Shown here piece by piece: positions 14,223-17,910 of a DNA stretch of 17,910 nucleotides. A model generated the notes under the pieces. The model had not been told where the DNA came from, ran no database searches, and worked only from the letters and a program-made list of their open reading frames with translations. The translations under genes and the position numbers were made by a program. Position 1 is the stretch's first letter; every line of letters starts with the position of its first letter. The DNA lies in the NCBI GenBank assembly GCA_021844355.1, contig JAKBTP010000160.1, positions 1-17,910 of the forward strand, read 5' to 3'. Origin of the DNA: a bacterium (lineage in GTDB: Bacteria; Chloroflexota; Dormibacteria; Aeolococcales; Bog-877).

Positions 14223-15254
14223 GTGGGAGTTGACCGTCCCGCCTCGCGATACGCCGCCGCCGGGGTGGACCGGGGCCGGGCGGCCGAGGCGGTGGCCAGG
14301 GTGGCGGAGCTGGCGGCCACCACCTGGCTGCCCCCGCTGGCTGCCGGGATCGGACCGTTCGCCGCCGTATGGAGGCTCCCCCCGGACCTCCCCAGGGGGG
14401 CGGTGCTGGTCTCCTCCACCGACTCCGTGGGCACCAAGACCAAGCTGGCGGTGGCGCTGCACCGCCACCGGGGGATCGGTGAGGACATCGTCAACCACTG
14501 CGTCAACGACGTCCTCACCACCGGGGCTGAGCCGCTCTTCTTCCTGGACTACTTCGCCACCGGCAGGATCGACCCCGAGGTGCTGGCCGAGGTCGCCGGG
14601 GGGATGGCCGCCGCCTGCCTTCGGGCGGGCTGCTCCCTGGTGGGGGGGGAGACCGCGGAGATGCCCGGGGTCTACGGGATCGGCGACTACGACCTGGCGG
14701 GCTTCCTGGTGGGGATGGCCGTCGAGGACCAGCTGCTGGGCCCCGCCCGGGTCCGCCCGGGCGACGTCCTGGTGGGCCTGGCCTCCAGCGGCCTGCACAC
14801 CAACGGTTACACACTGGTCCGGCAGCTGGTGGCCGAGCTGGAGATCGACCTGGCCCAGCCCGGGCCCGGTGGCCAGGGCACTCTGGGCGAGGAGCTGCTG
14901 ACCCCTCACCGGCCCTATCTCGCCGAGGTCCGCCAGATCCGGGAGCTGGGTGGGCTGCACGCCCTGGCCCACATAACAGGGGGCGGGATCCAGGAGAACC
15001 TCGCCCGGGTGCTCCCCGAGGGGACCGTCGCTGAGGTCCGGGTGGAGGGGTGGGCGGTCCCTCCGCTCTTCCGGGAGATCCAGCGGCTGGGCCACCTGGC
15101 GGAGGACGAGATGTGGCGCACCTTCAACATGGGGGTGGGGATGATCTGCGTCATGGAGGCCCAGTCGGCCGCCCGGGCGATCTCTGAGCTGGGATGCTTC
15201 CCAGTGGGAGGGGTCACTGCCGGGACCGGGCGGGACCGGGTGGTGCTGGCCTGA
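14223..15254 (+). CDS. purM: AIR synthetase (FGAM cyclo-ligase)
   Basis: A 343-residue enzyme that closes the imidazole ring of FGAM with ATP to give AIR. Motifs: SRYAAAGVD (8-16), SSTDSVGTKTKLA (64-76), NDVLTTGAEPLFFLDY (95-110), GGETAEMPGVY (141-151), SSGLHTNGYTL, ITGGGIQENLARVLP and FNMGVGMI. Length is normal. The GTG start lies 2 nt after the purF stop. The next gene has no ordinary start codon at the junction (see purN). The strand and frame are clear and I see nothing unusual in the active site. Confidence 0.97.
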   Translation: MGVDRPASRYAAAGVDRGRAAEAVARVAELAATTWLPPLAAGIGPFAAVWRLPPDLPRGAVLVSSTDSVGTKTKLAVALHRHRGIGEDIVNHCVNDVLTTGAEPLFFLDYFATGRIDPEVLAEVAGGMAAACLRAGCSLVGGETAEMPGVYGIGDYDLAGFLVGMAVEDQLLGPARVRPGDVLVGLASSGLHTNGYTLVRQLVAELEIDLAQPGPGGQGTLGEELLTPHRPYLAEVRQIRELGGLHALAHITGGGIQENLARVLPEGTVAEVRVEGWAVPPLFREIQRLGHLAEDEMWRTFNMGVGMICVMEAQSAARAISELGCFPVGGVTAGTGRDRVVLA

Positions 15255-15889
15255 CGGCGACGGGCCGGCCCGGCGCCGGGGTGCTGGTCTCCGGGCGGGG
15301 CACCAACCTTTTGGCGCTGCTGGCGGCCTCCGCGCAGACCTCCTACCCCGCCGAGGTGGTGGCCGTGGCCAGCAACCGTCCGTCCTGCCCGGCCCTGGCC
15401 GCCGCCGTCCAGCGAGGGGTGGCGGCCCGGGCCTTCCCCGCCGGCCAGTTCGGCCGGGACCCGGTCCGCCGGGACCAGGAGATGCGCGACTGGCTCCGCT
15501 CCCAGGGTGCGAGCCTGCTCGTCCTGGCCGGCTACGACCGCATCGTCACCGAGCCGCTGCTCACCTCCTTCGCCGGGCGGATCCTCAACCTGCACAACAG
15601 CCTCCTCCCCGCCTTCGCCGGCACCATGAACGCGGTCCCCGAGGCGCTGGAGCATGGGGTCAAGGTCACCGGGTGCACCGTCCACCTGGTGGACTCGGGC
15701 GCCGCCGACGGGGGGCCGATCGTGATGCAGGCGGCGGTCCCGGTGCTGGACGAGGACACCGAGGAGACCCTCTTGGCCCGCATCCACGAGCAGGAGTGGC
15801 GGATCCTCCCCGCCGCCCTGGCGCTCCTCGCCGAGGGGAGGCTCCGGGTGGAGGGTCGGCGGGTGCGCGTCCTGGAGGCGGCTCCGTGA
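15251..15889 (+). CDS. purN: GAR formyltransferase
   Basis: A 212-residue enzyme that transfers formyl from 10-formyl-THF to GAR. The catalytic triad is kept: Asn113 and His115 in LNLHNSLLPAFAG, and Asp153 in AADGGPI. LVSGRGTNL (12-20) is the nucleotide-side loop. The usual HPSLLP is HNSLLP here. The start is uncertain. A CTG at 15251 overlaps the purM stop by 4 nt (CTGA), matching the operon's GTGA/ATGA junctions and keeping the first beta-strand. The first conventional choice is GTG 15281, which gives MLVSGRG and trims that strand. The ATG at 15194 would overlap purM by 61 nt and add an unrelated arginine/glycine-rich tail. The stop overlaps the purH start by 4 nt. Confidence 0.93.
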   Translation: MTATGRPGAGVLVSGRGTNLLALLAASAQTSYPAEVVAVASNRPSCPALAAAVQRGVAARAFPAGQFGRDPVRRDQEMRDWLRSQGASLLVLAGYDRIVTEPLLTSFAGRILNLHNSLLPAFAGTMNAVPEALEHGVKVTGCTVHLVDSGAADGGPIVMQAAVPVLDEDTEETLLARIHEQEWRILPAALALLAEGRLRVEGRRVRVLEAAP

Positions 15890-17406
15890 GGCCCCGGCGC
15901 GCCCTCCTCGGGGTCCACGACAAGCAGGGGGTGGTGGAGCTGGCCCGGGGCCTTCTGGCCCACGGGGTGGAGCTGGTGGCCACCGGGGGGACCGAGCGGG
16001 AGCTCCTCTCCGCCGGACTCAGGGTGACCCCGGTTCCGAAGGTGACCGGGGTGGGGGAGATGATGGGTGGGCGGGTCAAGACCCTGCACCCGGCGATCCA
16101 CGCCGGGATCCTGGCCCGGCGCGATCTCGCCTCCGACCTCGAGGAGCTGCGGGCGGCCGGCCACCTTCCCTTCGACATGGTGGTCGTCAACCTCTACCCC
16201 TTCGCGGCCGCCGCGGCGGCCGGGCTGGCGCTCCCCGAGGTGGCGGAGCAGATCGACATCGGCGGCCCCACCCTTCTGCGCGCGGCCGCCAAGAACTGGC
16301 GCTGGGTGGCCGCGGTCTCCTCACCGTCCCAGTACCGCCGGGTGCTGGAGGAGCTGGACGCCGGTGGGCTCGGCGAGGAGCTGCTGCTGCGGCTGGCACT
16401 GGACGCCTTCTCCCTCACCGCCGCCTACGACGCCCAGATCGCCGCCCACCTGGGCCGCCAGACCGGGGCCGCCTCCTGGCCGGACTGGCTGACCCTGCCC
16501 CTCGCCCGGACGAAAGAGCTCCGCTACGGGGAGAACCCGCACCAGCGCGGCGCCCTGTACGCGGTGCCCACCGCCTCCGGGGTCGCCCAGTCCCGCCAGC
16601 TCCAGGGGTCAGAGCTGTCCTACACCAACTGGCTGGACGCGGACGCCGCCCACCGGCTCGTTGTGAGCCTCCGGGGGCCCGCCGCGGTGGTGGTGAAGCA
16701 CACCAATCCCTGCGGGGCGGCCCTGGGTGAGGACGCTGCCCAGGCCTTCCAGCGGGCCTACGACTGCGATCCCCGCTCCGCGTATGGGGGGGTGGTGGCC
16801 CTCAACCGACCGCTGGACGAGAGCGCCGCCGAGCTCATCTCCTCCCACTTTCTGGAGCTGGTGCTGGCTCCCGAGGTGACCCCTGAGGCCCGGCAGAGGC
16901 TGGCCCGAAAGGAGCGCATGCGGGTGCTGGAGGCCCTGCCCGCCAGCCAGGCCCTTGAGCTGCGCTCGATCTCGGGGGGGGTGCTGGTCCAGGAGACGGA
17001 TCCCGGCCCGGAGGGGGAGCCCCGGATGGAGGTGGTTTCGCGACGGGAGCCCAGCCCGGAGGAGTGGGAGCAGCTGGAGCTGGCCTGGCGCGTCGTGGCC
17101 CACGTCAAGTCCAACGCCATCGTGCTCTGCCGGGGAGGGGTGGCCGTGGGGATCGGCGCCGGCCAGATGTCGCGGGTCGAGGCGGTGGAGCTGGCCGTGG
17201 CGCGGGCCGGGGACCGCGCCCGGGGCAGCTGTCTGGCCTCGGACGCCTTCTTCCCCATGGCCGACAACCTGGAGGTCGCCGGGGCGGCGGGCATCACCGC
17301 CGCCGTCCACCCGGGGGGCTCCAAGCGCGACCCGGAGGTGGTCGCCACCGCCGACCGGCTGGGGATGGCCCTGGTGACCACCGGGAGGCGCCACTTCCGA
17401 CACTGA
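15886..17406 (+). CDS. purH: AICAR transformylase / IMP cyclohydrolase
   Basis: A 506-residue bifunctional enzyme for the last two steps to IMP. Residues ~1-190 are the IMP cyclohydrolase (MGS-like) domain: LLGVHDKQG (7-15), VATGGTEREL (31-40), GGRVKTLHPAIHAGIL (61-76), VNLYPF (101-106), QIDIGGPTLLRAAAKN (122-137). Residues ~205-506 are the formyltransferase: RYGENPHQRGALY (213-225), the catalytic VKHTNPCGAAL with Lys271 and His272, SNAIVL, DAFFPMADN and the C-terminal GGSKRDPE...TGRRHFRH. The usual SDK near the N-terminus is HDK. The GTG start overlaps the purN stop (GTGA) and fits the family N-terminus. An extension of the frame to 15673 lies inside purN and is rejected. It is the last gene of the operon. 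Confidence 0.97.
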   Translation: MRPRRALLGVHDKQGVVELARGLLAHGVELVATGGTERELLSAGLRVTPVPKVTGVGEMMGGRVKTLHPAIHAGILARRDLASDLEELRAAGHLPFDMVVVNLYPFAAAAAAGLALPEVAEQIDIGGPTLLRAAAKNWRWVAAVSSPSQYRRVLEELDAGGLGEELLLRLALDAFSLTAAYDAQIAAHLGRQTGAASWPDWLTLPLARTKELRYGENPHQRGALYAVPTASGVAQSRQLQGSELSYTNWLDADAAHRLVVSLRGPAAVVVKHTNPCGAALGEDAAQAFQRAYDCDPRSAYGGVVALNRPLDESAAELISSHFLELVLAPEVTPEARQRLARKERMRVLEALPASQALELRSISGGVLVQETDPGPEGEPRMEVVSRREPSPEEWEQLELAWRVVAHVKSNAIVLCRGGVAVGIGAGQMSRVEAVELAVARAGDRARGSCLASDAFFPMADNLEVAGAAGITAAVHPGGSKRDPEVVATADRLGMALVTTGRRHFRH

Positions 17407-17455
17407 GCGGCCCTTAGGGGCTCCCCGTTTGCTATGGTCGGGGCGTCCACTCCCG

Positions 17456-17460
17456 GGAGG
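17456..17460 (+). promoter_or_regulatory. Shine-Dalgarno GGAGG of the right-edge membrane gene
   Basis: GGAGG within GGGAGGAG is the strongest ribosome binding site in the window. Three start codons follow in frame (TTG 17465, GTG 17468, GTG 17471) at spacings of 4, 7 and 10 nt. The GTG at 17468 has the best spacing. Confidence 0.6.
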
Positions 17461-17467
17461 AGCTTTG

Positions 17468-17910
17468 GTGGTGAGTGCGGACCGGCGCTGGCAGCGGTGG
17501 GCGCTGGACGGGGCGCCGCTTCTCCTGCTGGCCGCCCTCTTCTTCGTGGACCTCTTTCTCCCCTGGCAGGGGGGCTGCTTCCCCTACATCTACGGTCCGC
17601 CAGCACTCCACGGCCCCGGCATCCCCGTGGAGTGTGGGTTCTCCCAGAACGGGCTCGGGGGATCCGGGTACGCCGCGGCGGCCATGGCGGTGGCGGTGGC
17701 GGTCTTCGAGGGGCTGCGGGTGGGGCGGCTGGCCCTCCCCATCTCCCTCGCCTATCGCAGCCTCATCTCCACCGCCCTCACCGCGGGGGTTCTCCTCTTC
17801 ACCATCCTCGACCTCATCCCGCGCTTCGGGCCGCTGGTCTCTGCGCCCTCCGCGCAGCCCTTCGCCGGGGCCTTCGCCTGGCTGGCGCTCATCCTGGCCC
17901 TGATGGTCGC
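17468..17910 (+). CDS. Integral membrane protein, 5' part
   Basis: The frame opens at GTG 17468 and has no stop before the right edge, giving 147 complete codons. A short basic N-terminus (VSADRRWQRWALDG) is followed by four probable membrane segments: PLLLLAALFFVDLFLPW (~17-33), YAAAAMAVAVAVFEGL (~69-84), SLISTALTAGVLLFTILDLI (~100-119) and FAGAFAWLALILALMV at the edge. Between the first two lies a loop with two cysteines (GGCFPYIYG and VECGFSQNG) that could face outside. I do not recognise the family; the function is unknown. It starts 61 nt after purH and has its own strong ribosome binding site, so it may be a separate unit or an operon tail. The overlapping frame from 17475 is very rich in Ser, Pro and Arg and is a shadow. 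Confidence 0.75.
   Translation, partial: MVSADRRWQRWALDGAPLLLLAALFFVDLFLPWQGGCFPYIYGPPALHGPGIPVECGFSQNGLGGSGYAAAAMAVAVAVFEGLRVGRLALPISLAYRSLISTALTAGVLLFTILDLIPRFGPLVSAPSAQPFAGAFAWLALILALMV

Noticed and set aside
15587..15645. PurN HNSLLP in place of HPSLLP as a possible active-site defect
   Set aside because: The catalytic Asn, His and Asp are all kept, and Asn at this place is, from memory, found in other PurN proteins, so it is a normal variant.
15673..15885. N-terminal extension of purH
   Set aside because: It lies wholly inside purN in another frame. The GTG at 15886 matches the family N-terminus and the operon's GTGA pattern.
17405..17423. Hairpin after purH (GAGC...GCTC with CCC TTA GGG)
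   Set aside because: The stem is interrupted by two unpaired bases and has no T-tract, so it is too weak to call a terminator.
1..17910. tRNA, rRNA, CRISPR arrays, insertion sequences, phage or attachment sites, purine riboswitch
   Set aside because: I looked for cloverleaf ends, regularly spaced repeats, terminal inverted repeats, transposase motifs and riboswitch-sized leaders. None is present; the window is almost entirely coding.

Overview
This is a very GC-rich window (roughly 70% or more by eye) carrying housekeeping genes in tight, mostly co-directional operons. The lineage looks like a high-GC member of the Gram-positive/Terrabacteria side of the tree (Chloroflexota, Dormibacterota or Actinomycetota). 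The reasons are the three-part FGAM synthase (PurS, PurQ and small PurL), a PurF with propeptide and four iron-sulfur cysteines, abundant GTG/TTG starts, and a membrane anti-sigma-like protein with a beta-propeller sensor. I cannot place it more precisely without a phylogeny.

Left block (1-4329, + strand): the 3' part of purD, then a small TraR/DksA-type zinc-finger protein coupled to it. After a 40-bp gap come a gene of the pyruvate carboxylase B / oxaloacetate decarboxylase alpha type (carboxyltransferase plus biotin carrier) and a biotin carboxylase gene. The biotin carboxylase and the biotinyl domain look intact. The carboxyltransferase domain has lost three of its four metal ligands and the catalytic threonine, so it looks like a pseudo-carboxyltransferase on an otherwise well-kept scaffold. 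I consider this the most interesting item in the window.

Middle block (4339-7174, - strand): an ECF sigma factor gene (TTG start) overlapping by 8 nt a gene for a 753-residue single-pass membrane protein. That protein has a short cytosolic head, an Ig-like domain, a PD40/WD40-like propeller, an unassigned segment and a second Ig-like domain. It is probably a non-zinc anti-sigma factor or sensor. Its 3' end meets the biotin carboxylase gene tail to tail with only 9 nt between the stops.

Right block (7351-17406, + strand): a purine operon in the order purB-purC-purS-purQ-purL-purF-purM-purN-purH, with no gap over 5 nt and four or five 4-nt stop/start overlaps. With purD on the left, the window encodes every step from PRPP to IMP, plus the AMP branch step shared by PurB, except AIR carboxylation (purE/purK), which is not present here. 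The operon and the sigma gene diverge from a 176-bp region (7175-7350). This holds a plausible ECF-type promoter facing the sigma gene, a TATACT -10 element facing purB and a 12-bp perfect palindrome. A new gene for a membrane protein starts at about 17468 and runs off the right edge.
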